Program-made: the position numbers and the translations under genes
DNA from: Coprinellus micaceus
Taxonomy: Eukaryota; Basidiomycota; Agaricomycetes; Agaricales; Psathyrellaceae
Reading direction: 5' to 3'
Length of the DNA: 64,000 nucleotides
Assembly (NCBI GenBank): GCA_951394405.1
Contig: OX596345.1
Span: forward strand, 1,178,001-1,242,000
The notes under the pieces: generated by a model
What the model was told of the DNA's origin: nothing
Databases searched by the model: none
Seen by the model: the letters and a program-made list of their open reading frames with translations, nothing else
Part shown: positions 1-11,379 of the stretch, in pieces
Layout of the letters: each line of letters begins with the position of its first letter
Position numbering within the stretch: position 1 is the first letter of the stretch

Positions 1-340
1 CAGTGGAGCACCCAACCGAGAGGTGAATATCCTCGGAACCCGAGAGCTCTACGAGTGCCTTAACCTCCTCCTCGTTGTCGATGGGTACTGTGCACAGATC
101 TTGAACTGAGTTGAATCCCAGGTTGACCTTGACGCGGATTTTGGAGAACAGCTTGGGGTTGCCCCGGGCTATCGCCCCCACCCTCTTCGATACTTGGACA
201 AGAGTAGGTTCGGGCGACTGCGCCTCTGGACAAAGCGCGGGTTCGATGCATTTGGCCCCATCCCTACATGCTTCGTCGTGCCTTGCATCGGCTCGTAGAG
301 AAAGTATTTTGACGACCAATTCGGGGGGGAGATCGTCCAT
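1..340 (-). CDS. F-box-like protein, N-terminal part (runs off the window)
   Basis: The minus-strand ATG at 338-340 opens a frame with no stop through 113 codons to the window edge. It begins MDDLPPELVVKILSL and continues to VSKRVGAIARGNPKLFSKIR. A short LPPEL-x-I-L start followed by a V/C-S-K/R-x-(W/L)...LF segment is the usual shape of a fungal F-box. By family knowledge it would bind Skp1 and act as the substrate adaptor of an SCF ubiquitin ligase; the substrate is unknown. The insert between the two halves of the box (residues about 17-47) is longer than usual, so the F-box call is an inference. No intron is visible in the part present. Confidence 0.6.
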   Translation of the reverse strand, partial: MDDLPPELVVKILSLRADARHDEACRDGAKCIEPALCPEAQSPEPTLVQVSKRVGAIARGNPKLFSKIRVKVNLGFNSVQDLCTVPIDNEEEVKALVELSGSEDIHLSVGCST

Positions 341-1634
341 GTTCAGAATGATGCTGTGACCGAATGAGGGCTCCGGAGGATTGGGACGTAGACTGGAAGC
401 TCCAATGAAGGTGTTGGATGTATCCGATGAGGAACTTGAGCTTGCCTCAATGCTGGGTGACTATATAGTTTCCCGGCGTCTATTTATTGCCGGCTTGCAT
501 TTGCAACCCAGGGTTAACGTTTAGCCTGCTTGACCGAGGCCCCGAAGGAAGCAGGAACCATCGGTCGTAGCGTGTCAAACCAACGAGAGTCAAATTAAAC
601 CTACAATGCTAGTGAGAACCTTGAACCTACTTCGAAAGCAGGTTATCTCCAGGCCCCTGGCAAAACTTGAATCCACGGGACTCAAAGTTTGACACTTTCT
701 GCTCCAGCTCGTATTCAGTAGATTCGGAGATACTGGCAGAAAACAGAAGTTTTTTACTCAAAATGCGTATTAGCTGGGTCATGATGGGCCCCTTCATGTT
801 TAAGCTTGTTCAAAGTCAAGGTTTTACTGCCTTTCCGAGTGCCCCGTTGCGGTGAGGTGGGGTCGAGTCGCGTCGGGGTTGCCTTGAAAGGCCCTTTTTG
901 CACAGACCATGCATCAATGATGGATGACGTCAACCCCCAGAAACAGTGCTGAATTTATGGCCATGACGTCACAGGCACGAAACGCTTAATTGTAGGCTGG
1001 TGAGCACTCGTTTCGCTAGCGTAGTGGGTGAGTATCTCTGGGGTTGGCAATGCAGCGCGCGGTCACGCCTGAGTGTTATGGGAGCATGGTGCGTCGCCCA
1101 TCATTCTGTGGGCTCTTGTCAGTGTCTGTCGCGCATACACCTCTCCAGGTCCTCAGGGGCTGGAGGTTAGAGAATATACCTCCTCCATGCCCCCGTCTGT
1201 GGCGCTAAGACTTCAGCCTGTGAGTCCTATTAGGGTTGATATCGGACCGAGCCAGGATAACGCTTCATTGGACTCGTTTAAACGCCCGCTGACTTAAGCG
1301 CTGGATGTCATCGTGATCGTGAGATCCCGACTCACTCTTGGTCTGGCAACCCGACGGCGGCTGAAGCCACCCCCCAACCTGCGAAACTAGGATTCCGCCT
1401 GAGTGGCAAGGGCTAGTTTTGCTTAACTTCTTTCTCATCATTCCTCCATGAGGAAAACAAACCATCTCTATTTATCTCGCTATCTACAAGTTCAGTCTGA
1501 TGTCAGGACTCATGATCTGACATTCGGTTCATTCTCCTCCCTATTGTGTTGATTTAGCTACATTGTGGCTTACATAAATACAAGTAGAGAGCCCGCACTA
1601 GAGCGACCTTGTTTGGATCGCTAAAAAAGCCCTA
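341..1634. other. No gene seen; two CRE-like octamers
   Basis: About 1.3 kb without a convincing reading frame. The short open frames lack coding character and splice signals. Two copies of the palindrome TGACGTCA lie 31 bp apart at 925-932 and 964-971; this is the classic ATF/CREB-type bZIP site. They lie about 0.6 kb upstream of the F-box start, but any regulatory link is a guess. I looked here for the downstream terminal repeat of the Plavaka element and did not find it. Confidence 0.4.
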
Positions 1635-4600
1635 CTAGTCACCAAATAACGCTGCTTCCCTTTCTTCCTCGGAGTCACGTTCGGGATCGCTGAAGTAGTC
1701 TTGGTCGTCTCCCACCCAGGATTCAGTATCGGACTCCCTTTCGCCTTCTCCATCACATTCACTTCCGCCCCCATCGGCGCAGGTGTCCCGGATTGCCTTG
1801 GGGATGCTGACTCCTGGTTCAAGATTGTTGGTCCCCTGGTTGACCTCGGAAAGCTCGCGGTTGGGATTGGCGGAGTGTGGTGGCGAAGTGACTGTCGTAG
1901 GTTGTGACGACGATTCCGCGGTACGGGTTTGCTGATTTGGCTCCCGTTCAACCCGACTAGGGATCTGGCTAGCGAGAATCTTTTCATTCGCTTTCGTAGC
2001 GTCCGGATGGGTATACTTGTGGCCTACTGCCAGCCCCCATTCGTAGCGCATGAACATATCTCGGTCCGCGAACCTGGCATAGAGTTGGACCACGACTTTT
2101 GAACATAGGAAAGTCACGACTCACCTATTAATGAAGTACTTCTTATAGTCCTTGCCGTCATTTGCAATGGCCGATTTACCGTCTCCTTCCTCATACCGCT
2201 TCCCTTTCTTGAAATCTGGGACCATGTGGCATGCGCGAATGACATCCTGGGGATCGACGAACCCATGGGATCCAGGGAGCTCTATTGGAAGGAGCTCTGC
2301 TTTATCGAGGGCAAACTGTCCCGCCGGCTTGTTAGAGTGCTTGTTAGGAAGCAGCCGATACCACCGAACCCAGAGGAATTCCATGCGACGATGAAAGTAG
2401 CCACCTGGGCCGTTGAAGCGCCCGACGTCATCTATGAATCCGACATCCCCATGAAGAACAGCGATCACTTTGCCGTAGACGAAAGGATGGTCGGACCCTC
2501 CAAAGGAGTACGCTTTGTTCAACAGCATGACGTTCGACTGGTCGGTGTCCAGATGTATTATATCTTCATCTCGCCGGGTGTCGTAAGTCGTGAATTTGAT
2601 GCGCATAATGCGGTGAGTATAGATACGGTCATGCTTGAACGTTAGGTTGGACCAGTCTAAGATCTGGTACAGATCTTCGAGGTCTTCGTCAAGGAGACTG
2701 GGTTCCTGAGCTTTGAGAAATCGAGGGAACAGGTGCATTTTCAGATTTCGGACGAAGGTCTATCGACGGTAGTGTTAGATTCCACCTGCGTCGTAATACT
2801 AACCAAGGGGAACACGAGCTACTCACCAAGCAAGCCACGTCAGTCGACAACGTGCCACCCGGAGAAAACTGTTGCAAGTATACAGGTGACTGTGTCGAAG
2901 CTCCGATGTGATGGTGGATGGTTGGATTCCGAGCAGCTTCACGTTGCTCCTCCAGCTGCTGAGCCTTGGGGGACTGCGGTTTTGCCAGAATGCGTTGCTT
3001 TGCCTTCTTAAGGCGAGCTCGCTTGCGTTCATGTCTGGATAGCTCCTTACGAATATACCTTTTGGACGTCGTCTTGAACCAGGCTTTCGGAGATCGATGG
3101 AAGTTCTCCCCCTGACAACGCAGATTGTGAGTGGAATCCGACATGAAGCTGGTATAGAATCCTACCCATTCTGTTGAGTACAGGTCCGAAGGCCCAAGAT
3201 AGCGGATGGTTGAGGGATAATGCCCCAGTGCATGAAACTTGATAGTGGCAATGTTCAGCTTCCTAGGCCGACGGGTCTTTCCCGCTTGCTTCGGGGCTGT
3301 TTCAATTTGTCCCTCCTCTTGCGCCTGGGTGGGAATAGGGGCCAGGTCGGCCCTAGCTTGGGGTTGAGTTTCAACGGAACTATCATTGGGTTCAACTGGA
3401 GGTTGGGAAACTGGCACTGAAGTCGTGAGTGGGGGGCCGTTTGTGGTTGAGATAGGCTTCGATGAGGAGCTTGCTAATGTTGAAGTAGAAGGGTGCGAGG
3501 TAGGAGAGGGTTGAACCGACTGTGCTGCAGGTGCTGCAGGAGGAGGACCAAGCAAAAGCTTGACCGTCCTACGACGGGGCGGCTGAGTGGCGGCGGGTGT
3601 TGTGGCCATCGCCTGGACGCTGCGAGAATCACAGTCCTTGATACTGGAAGCTTTGGCTCCGCTCTCCCTCCCCTTCGATGTCGCAGTTGGTTCTACCACA
3701 GGCACAGCGCCGGATGTTTCCATCCCGCGGTCGTTGAGGGCACCGTCATTCGTAGTAGTTGAAGCTTTAGCCCCTCCCTTTTCCTTCTCCTGCACCGTCG
3801 CCTTCGTCTTCGCACTTGCCTTCTCTACCACCTTCGCAATCCCCTTCCCCTTTCCCTTCCCCTTCCCCTTATCCTTATCCTTATCCTTCCCGTCCCCCTC
3901 GCCATTCCCTTTCCCTTTCGCCTTTCCCTTCGCCTTTCCCTTCGCCTTCGCCTTGGTCTCCTTGCCACCGCCAGTAGCCTTTGGGACCGTTTGGACAACC
4001 TTTGGCTTCTGAGCTCTCGACCTTGTCTCAGCTTCGCTCTCTGTCTCCAGAGTGTCGACCGTGTCGACCGCCTGAATAAACCTCCTGAATAGGTCTCCCA
4101 GCTGTGAGGTAGCTTCTTCCAACAGAATAATTGTAGCCTCCGTATGCATTCGAAGCTTCGCAAGGGCGTGCCACCGGGCGTTGATGTATAGCAGCTGGGA
4201 TACAAGTTTGTTGAGATTCTTGGGTAGAAGCCCGTGGAATGCAGGGATGGCGCACTACAAAATTAGCCAAAATCCCCTGCAGACGTCGATGACCACTCAC
4301 TTGAAGGATATCCTCATAGTCACGGGCGGCACGCCTCCTCAGTTGGGAGACATTCGAGGAAAATCGGCGAATGGTTTGATTGAAAGTTGGGACTGAACGA
4401 TACCTTTATCTCCTTGTTAGCGTCGACCACGGTACACAAGATGCAGAAAAGGCTCACCGCTTGTCTAGTGAATGGACCAGTACACGCCCCGAGCTGAAAG
4501 CCTCCAGGACACGAATAAGATGGAGAAACAGAGCCTTAAACACCCCGATCTCATATTCATGTAATACGTCGACCACAAGAATTGAGAAAATGTTGAAGCC

Positions 4601-6766
4601 CGTGGATGACAACCTGTTTGAGAACGCGTTCTAAACGCGATGGCGAGTTAGCTTGACCGTTTCAAGGTCGGAAATAAATCGGGATTCGCGTACAACTGTT
4701 GGGACTCCAGAGTTGCTCAGAGAACGGAGAACTGGATCCCCTCCAACGGCCAACCCGCCGGCAATGGCTTTCCGTGCCTCGATAACTTCATCTCGTCGAG
4801 ACGCAGTATCGACCCGCGGATTTTCCCGCCTGGACGCCATGTCTTCCGTAGTACCCATTTGGCTGAGGTTCTTCTTCTGGATCAAACAGCGGACGCATGG
4901 GCAATCACTCCTGCTTCGAATTGTGGCAATCAAGACCCTAAATTAGTGTGGTAGGAGGCGTCAGGGAGGTTACTGGCTTCAATGGAAGCATGCTACTTAC
5001 TTCTCAGGTTGGTCGGCGGAGTATGTGAAGATCCGGATGAAGAACCTACGTTCCACCCCGTCACTACACTGAATGACGACCCCCTCTGATATGGCGTTCA
5101 CAAGATCGTCGTCAAGTATCACAGCCCACTGGGCATGAAAGAATTCACGGTTAAGGTGGGCAGAAAGGCCTCCGGGCATTTTCCCGCCGGTTCTCCCCGT
5201 AATGTAGTCCTTGAAGTTGTCAGATAGCTGAGAAATGGGTGTAGGGTCAGGCATAGTAAGATAAACGAGTCAGCATTGGTTCTTACCGCATCGAGGTAAG
5301 CAACATGATAGCACGAATCGGAGTCGTCCTGCCCCCGCCCGTGCTTGCTGTCATTACCGAACAGCATATACAATGGCCAAAGTTTCGATGTGGAGAACGC
5401 CGACAAGTGTGTCGCGTCTGACCAGAACATCGCGCCTACTACGACACGAGGCATCTTGCAATCCTTGATCTTTGGAGGTGGGTTCGTTCGAACCTGCCTC
5501 TGAGCCTCTAAGAAGGCGTCGGAATTGTAGAGTTCCGTAATGACGCGGAACTCCGGAGATCCCTCCTGCTTGTCTGGTCTCCACGTCAGTTCATGGCCGT
5601 CCATATGGAAGAACTTCGAGGCCGGCGCATTTATGACCCTCTCTTCCAGAATCGATACAATGCTACGATGGTGCAGAGTTCCAGCGAGACGCGTTTCAAT
5701 TCCATGACCCTGAGCCATTTTGTGGTGGACTGGAACCTCTATATTGATTTCAGTCGTTTTCCAGCCCGAGTCGTCGACCCACTCCGATCGCTTGGGATGA
5801 ATTTCGTCCTTGTTTTTACCGAGATCTTGGAACACAGTCGTCCATTTGGTTTTTCGAATGTCATCCAAAGAGAAAGTCGGGCTGGTCAGGACCTTGATGA
5901 GGTGCTCAAAGTCTTTCAGGGATTTCTGGCTCCCTTGACCGTAAAACCAGTCCCCAATTTCGAAGGAAGACATATTGGGGAAAGGTGCGTAGGGCTCTGG
6001 GGGCTTTTTTGGGGGCGACTTCCCTGGGTCCTGCTGGACGTCATCGTCGGACTGCTCTATCGTCACGAGGTGGTTCTGGGAGTCGTACTGGTCTTGGGAG
6101 GAGATGTAGCTGTCGGGGTCGCTTTGTGGCTTCTGGTTGTCTTGATATCGCTTTGTGAGGTGGAAAGCATCCCCAGGCCAGGGTTTGGGGAGAGAGTTCC
6201 CGGACTGGGAGGTCAGACGTTGGCCAGCGCCGGTAGTGCTCGTAGCATGGCCGCCGTGCGCTCCTCCTACGACTAGTGTCAGTATCCCGAGCGTGGGCCA
6301 GATATACCACCGAAATTCTTACCTTCAAGCCCAGCGGTGCCCCCTGTCTTGGATGAGGGGTTTGGCGCAGTCGTAGCGTCCTTCCCATTCGCCTAACTAC
6401 AGGTTAGCTACCCATTGCACATCAAAAGTCGTAGGGAGAGCATCGTACCTCCGTGTCAACCGCATCATCAGGGGTGGTAGGAGGCTCACTCTGGGGAGTC
6501 GGAGCAGCGGAGGAGCCTTCGCCCGTGTCGAAGGATTCCAAGTGTCTTCTTTTTTGGACAGGAAGGCCTTCCAGCCTTGCTAACCGCTGGCGTAATGTAT
6601 AAAGCTCATCCAGAGTTCCTTGGCAGTGGTGTTTTTGATGCTGGTTCAGAAGATGAGGTGCAACGAAGGTTTCGCCGCAAGCAGAGCAAACGTTGTCGCT
6701 ACTCAGCGAGGAGCATGAACGTTTGAGTGGACCTTTCCCATCATGTGAAGGCTCCGACCGCGACAT
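1635..6766 (-). CDS. Plavaka-family DNA transposase, 10 exons, 1540 aa, apparently intact
   Basis: Exons on the minus strand: 6766-6449, 6392-6323, 6272-5287, 5227-5001, 4937-4694, 4630-4458, 4403-4301, 4254-2827, 2759-2125, 2073-1635. They sum to 4623 nt, exactly 1541 codons, and every junction is GT-AG. The protein has an N-terminal C2H2 finger (CSACGETF...HQKHHC, about residues 27-48). The Plavaka core follows: FPNMSSFEIGDWFYG, then FWSDATHLSAF (first catalytic Asp region), a FHAQW...FTYSADQPEK block, CPCVRCL, LVVDVLHEYEIGVFK (second acidic motif), ARWHALAKLRMH and FHALGHYPSTIRYLG. The C-terminal part has FTTYDTRRDED, MEFLWVRWYR and FADRDMFMRY. These blocks are those of Plavaka, an RNase H-fold transposase family common in basidiomycetes. 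A Lys/Gly-rich insertion of about 250 residues interrupts the core. No terminal inverted repeats or target duplication were found. Confidence 0.93.
3841..3960 (-). repeat. Degenerate hexanucleotide repeat coding for Lys/Gly/Asp runs
   Basis: On the plus strand this is a pyrimidine tract of units such as CTTTCC, CTTCCC and CTTATC. On the coding strand it reads as AAG-GGN and AAG-GAT units, giving KGKAKGKGNGEGDGKDKDKD-type protein. It lies in exon 8 of the Plavaka transposase between the WHALAKLR block and the FHALGHYP block. All units keep the frame. Confidence 0.85.
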
Positions 6767-7225
6767 TATGCGATGAGGGCGCTACTTGGGCTAAGAAGCA
6801 AGGCACCAGCACAGTAAGCCGCCGAGTGAGGAGAGGATGGAAGATACCACCACTACCAGTCTAGTGGTGTTCACCCCGAAACGGGTCGAAGAGGTGTCAC
6901 GGTGGCAAGGTGTTAGGCCTGAGTTCAAGTACGGTTACTACGGTGCAGCTCAACCCACGCGATCACGTTTCGCTTGAACGCCACGAGGTCGCGTTGGCTT
7001 CCATAAAGGGCAGCTCGATCACTACCGGGCCGTAAATTGACGCCCGTGTCACGCTGTGCGAGCCTCAGCTTGCAGTGGGCGTGTTTGATTTGTTTGAGAC
7101 ACAGTACCTTCGTCGCATGTCCAAATTGTTAGTGGGCTTGAACATTCAGAACTTTAATGCGATTAAACAAATATTATGAGCGTTCTAGTGTCCTACGAAA
7201 CCGTTCCACGGGGAAATGCTCTGCC
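6767..7225. other. Intergenic, no gene seen
   Basis: This is the 5' flank of the Plavaka gene. It contains a small inverted repeat around 6850-6868 (ACCACTA / TAGTGGT) that looks CACTA-like. No partner was found on the other side of the transposase, so I do not call it a transposon end. Confidence 0.4.
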
Positions 7226-8159
7226 TCAATCACACCCGTCGTAAATGGGATCAAGAGTAGCTGCCTGCGAGAAACCACATGGAAGAATGTTTAACCTATC
7301 AGGGTGACCCACTAGGTTCTGGTGTATGATGTGGAGCTCCTTCTCTGCGTTCCTGAGTAACCCAGTGTGGTGTGTGGCAGTAGCCCTCTCCTCGCGCACG
7401 GAGGCCAGTGCCCCACGATGGTCGTCCTCCAGCGCGTCAAACTCATGGGAGAGCTGGTCAACATCAGTTTTGAACGTTCCAAATTCCCGTGAGATATCTT
7501 TGACCTTGGCTCGAAACGTTCGAACCATATCCTCTAGGTCGTGCACCTTGTCCTGGAGGTTGTTGCACTGGGCTTTCACCTTCGTCGCCGTGTCGCTGGG
7601 AAGGTAGTAAGGTGTTGCTGCTGCGATACCCCCAGGGCGATATGTCGGGATGAGGTGGGGGCTGGAGGAGGGCATGAAGGAGGAGGATGTGGCTTGAGGG
7701 TGAGTGCCACCTTTGCCGAAGTGTTTGATAGTCCCGCCGCTCGTATGCGTAGGGTAGAACAAGTCTTCACTGCCGACACTTCCGGTGGCGATATTCTTCG
7801 AGCGTTTTCCTCTGGACGGTGAGTCTAAGGCTAGCGGCGCTAGGGGCCTGCGGGATCGCCCACCCTGGCGAACCTGGGGCTCTATACCAGGAACTTGAAT
7901 CAGCACGAGGAAAGTGGAGGAATATGGTTTGTTTGTCCTTACTCCCAATCGAAGCCAGATCCGGCACCGTGAACCTGCCACTCTTTACCAAACTACCGAT
8001 ACCATCCACTGGTCGGCTGAGTTTTTTCCGTCCCAAACCAGATCCTACTTGCAGTCCGCTCGTGCGGGTGAGGGCCGTGTTCTCGCCATTCCTGCCAGCA
8101 GAATTCCTTGGGTGGTGAATGTGCGCTGCGACGATCAAGTGGGGGGTTGTTTTCGCCAT
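7226..8159 (-). CDS. Hypothetical coiled-coil protein, 294 aa
   Basis: Two exons, 8159-7943 and 7893-7226, join through a 49-nt GT-AG intron (7894-7942) and total 885 nt. The ATG at 8157-8159 is the first in frame. The N-terminal half is basic and low in structure. Residues about 180-260 form a heptad-rich coiled coil (CNNLQDKVHDLEDMVRTF ... DVDQLSHEFDALEDDHRG). The tail is short and ends in DPIYDGCD. I do not recognise the family. It lies on the same strand as the Plavaka transposase about 460 bp upstream of it, but nothing shows that it belongs to the element. Confidence 0.55.
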
Positions 8160-8714
8160 GGTGATATGGTATCAGGAGGGAGTGGGTAACGGGTGGACCG
8201 TGCCAGTGACGGTTGTGGTAGTAGAGAGCAGAAGCCTGAGGGAAGTCAGCACGGGGGTGGGATGTTAAAAGGGAATGGCAACTGTCGACTTCGAGCAACT
8301 CGAGCCGTAACTATGGAGAATTTGGCGGTCATGATGATGGCTTCAGTAGTTGCCAGTTGGTGAACCGAAGCGGCGTCACGACCTTACCACAGGGCCCAGG
8401 TGGATCGATCTCGGGAAGAAGGGCGCGTTGTCCTAGTAGTCACCCAGACTGGCGTCGGCTACCAATAATTGCCCTGGTATGCTCGGGCCTGTCGCCGGTG
8501 CTCCACGGTTCAAGCTGTGGGCCAAGCGTCAATCTCCACCGTTGACGCTGCATCAGCCCGAAACAGCAAGTTGGACGCGATCTGACAGTTGAAGTTCATT
8601 CCGCAACAATGGTTAATTGCAAGAACCTACAGCCACCTTCTACAAACACTACAATAATCTGCGACTCGTCTAAAAGTATCCTACATACCCGCACGCGGTC
8701 GTCCTCCACTGAAC
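8160..8714. other. Intergenic, no gene seen
   Basis: About 550 bp between two minus-strand orphan genes. Only short unsupported frames are present. Confidence 0.4.
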
Positions 8715-9455
8715 TTAAGCCTCTGTGGAAGAATCCGACTCAGGGTCAGAGGAGTAGGGGAGTGAGCTAACCACTTTCTCAACCGTCCCGCAGGTCGCGT
8801 GGCCGCTTCCGAAGGATTCAATGGACTCGCCACTGCTTCTGCGAGAGCCACCGGCGTTCTGACGAAACGGGCAGGAGATATAAGAATCACAACTTGAAGG
8901 AGGCGATATAGGGAAGGCTGTAAGTGCGCTCACCTCGAGGGGGCTGGTCGCCTTGATCGAGGTTGCGTCTGAGTCGAGAGGCCCCGTAACAACTCCTATT
9001 GCCAACCCCGAGGTCATTATATCAGCCGAAGTCCTAGGTCGATGCCTGGAGATGCCGCTCACCATCTTGGGTTCCTTCGTAAGCAGGAGCCGGGGATTCT
9101 GTGTTCATCATTACCTGTGTCCACATCCGCCCCAGGTCGAGATCGCCGGGGAGCTCGACCTCGAGGGCGCGCAAGTTGGGGAAAGCGCCTTTGGAAGGGT
9201 CAGAAATGATACTAGGGCGACGACGAGAGGTGTGAGAAATTTCTACTCACCGACGCGAGAGAGGAGAGGCGATAGTATGGGGACGTCGGCAGGGAAGGTG
9301 GGCATGCGCAAACGCGAACGATTGGTCCCGGCCTCTCTGGCGGTATGATAGTAACGGAGGAGGTCCGCGATTGCGGGACACTCGTCATGGGAGTCAGACG
9401 AGGACGATGATACTGGCGATTGCGGGACATCGACGGGGGGTGGGCGGTGGTACAT
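8715..9455 (-). CDS. Hypothetical protein, 184 aa, with a leucine-rich-like segment
   Basis: The proposed exons are 9455-9251, 9188-9115, 9065-8934 and 8858-8715, 555 nt in all with GT-AG introns. The last intron (75 nt) is a multiple of three, so an unspliced reading stays open across it. The second exon reads FPNLRALEVELPGDLDL. That is the form of one leucine-rich strand as found in F-box/LRR proteins. The tail is Ser/Asp-rich (DPESDSSTEA). No F-box is present. It could be a truncated F-box/LRR relative. The family is not recognised and the model is tentative. Confidence 0.4.
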
Positions 9456-10425
9456 TAGCGAGAGGCACGTTAGTGTAGTGTTTGAAAGAAGGTGTTAGCA
9501 AGGGTACTGTGGAAATTATGAGCGACACACTTAAACTTATAGGGCTCGGCAAGAGAGATTAAAGGACGCTCCCGGCCTTCAAGGCGCGTTAAGCCAATGA
9601 GAAATCACTTGAATACCGCATGACACATCGATACTAGGTTCAATGGTTCTGGAAACACCGCGGTGGCGTTTCACAAGTGGTGTGCGAAGGCACCCTATCA
9701 GCTTCCTGTGCTGCTCAGGGGGTCCGTCACGAGCCCTCAAACACTGCCAAAGCGCAGCCCCAAACGGAAAGCAGCGCTGTGCTCGCGACAGTCCCAGCAG
9801 CCAGACAAGAAGCGTGCAGTCAGTGTTCGGGTTGGGTCGAGGTGGATTTGACAAGATCGTGTCTGAGTTCGAGTCCGCCGATGAGATGAATCCAAAGATG
9901 TCACAGTAAAGTTCAAGAACGGGATCCTCTGCGACAGATGGCTTCCCGAGACAGTCACAATGGTGGCAGGCAAGTGACCCCAGAGCAGCGTGTCGTCCTC
10001 AAGCGAGTGCCTCATTGAGAACTACGAAGCGCCGGGAAGCGAGGACCCTGAAGAGAACGAGGGAATTCAAGAGATGGGGTGTCTGGGGTCCGTAAGACCC
10101 CGTATCGGCTTGAAAAGGGCTGGTGAATGAGTTGTTCAGGTCCAAGTCGCCAGTGAAATCCATGAACAGTTGGGAGGTACAACACACTGTGCCGTAGTAT
10201 CGGCGCAGGATTCGCATCAAAGGCCCAGGTGCCGGTCCCCGGCTCTGCAGGCGTGAGAACTTCGTTGACCTTTGGGTCTTTCGCCCTCATTGCCAATCCC
10301 AGCCCACTTTTGACCGAATTGCACACTGGCAACAATCCAATTTCCCTCACCAACCCTCCTCTCAATTGGTGCAGGTCCCAAACCCTGCATTTCAGATCGG
10401 TGCTTACTTCATCACCCAGTACGAT
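9456..10425. other. Intergenic, no gene seen
   Basis: About 970 bp between divergent gene models. Open frames on both strands are mutual shadows without splice support. Confidence 0.35.
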
Positions 10426-11143
10426 ATGATGCAAACACCCGTACCCGATCCCGTAACCGCCGACACCCCCGCCAACCTGAACGCGCCCGGTGCTGAGCAA
10501 GTTCGAACTGAAGGACATCCTGCCCGTGGATCAAGCTCCTCGGAAATGGAGGTACTACCTCCGCCTACATATACTGAGGCAAGTCTGTCCGCTGAGTGCG
10601 AAGTCAGGGCGGACGACGAGCACAATTATCTCACTCTCAAATGGGTACGGCTTCACGTTCAAAGTCACTCCGAGTGTCCCCGATTTACTCATCAGCATCC
10701 CTTCTGTCCCTTGTGTAAATTAGAAGCCTGCGAACCTCCAGCCTCCTGTCCAGGGCGTGGATAATGCCATCGGGACTAGTGGTGGGTCGAACTTGAGTCA
10801 CTTTGACCCTTCGACCTACCCAAGGTCGGCTCCAGAAACGCGGGATGCACTCGAAACGTTGGCTAGCGAGTTCGTTGATCCGGAGGGACTACCTTCCCCT
10901 CCCAAAATTCCAAAATTACCGGAATTCAGGGACATTGTTCTCGAGTTCGAAATGGGCCGCTCATTCCTCAAGGGTCACGCAAACGCAATCTTTCAAATTG
11001 CAGAGCGGCTCGTCCAGCTGAAGACCGAGATGTCTGACGTCCAAGACTTTTGGATGGAAATCGGTTGCTCCGATGTAGCTCTCCAAATGAACCCAATTCT
11101 GAACGCTGGTGAGCCCTCTTTATTAAGACGAGTCCTTCAGTAG
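10426..11143 (+). CDS. Hypothetical acidic protein, about 200 aa, tentative model
   Basis: Two frame blocks look coding. One starts at the tandem ATGs 10426 and 10429 (MMQTPVPDPVTADTP...PPPTYTEA...NYLTLKW). The other reads PPVQGVDNAIG...PSPPKIPKLPEFRDIVLEFEMG...MEIGCSDVALQMNPIL and stops at 11143. They can be joined by an intron with donor GTACGG after the Trp at about 10648 and acceptor ...CTCCAG at about 10740. The second block is rich in helix-forming residues. No family was recognised. The gene is convergent with the large orphan at 11380-15983. The splice choice and the last few codons are uncertain. Confidence 0.4.
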
Positions 11144-11379
11144 CCTGCCGACTGACTGGCTCTCCCAATTAGCCGAGCGGGCCTTACCCCGTTATACTTT
11201 CCCTCCGAATGTTAGGCCCGTGCCTGCCTTCGCCGCCTCCTAGCTCCACCTCACACTAACATATATATATACTATTGCTTGTTGTACCCGCCTCCATCTC
11301 ATTGGTAGAAATTTTTGTACCTAATACTCTCATCAATTGATTGGGACAACCCGAACCAAATGTAGCGAACAGGAGGGGA

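Noticed and set aside
6850..6868. CACTA-like inverted repeat as a Plavaka terminus
   Set aside because: No matching inverted partner with a flanking duplication could be found on the 3' side of the transposase.
10012..10518. 168-codon minus-strand frame
   Set aside because: It is antisense to a better plus-strand frame and shows no domain or splice signals.
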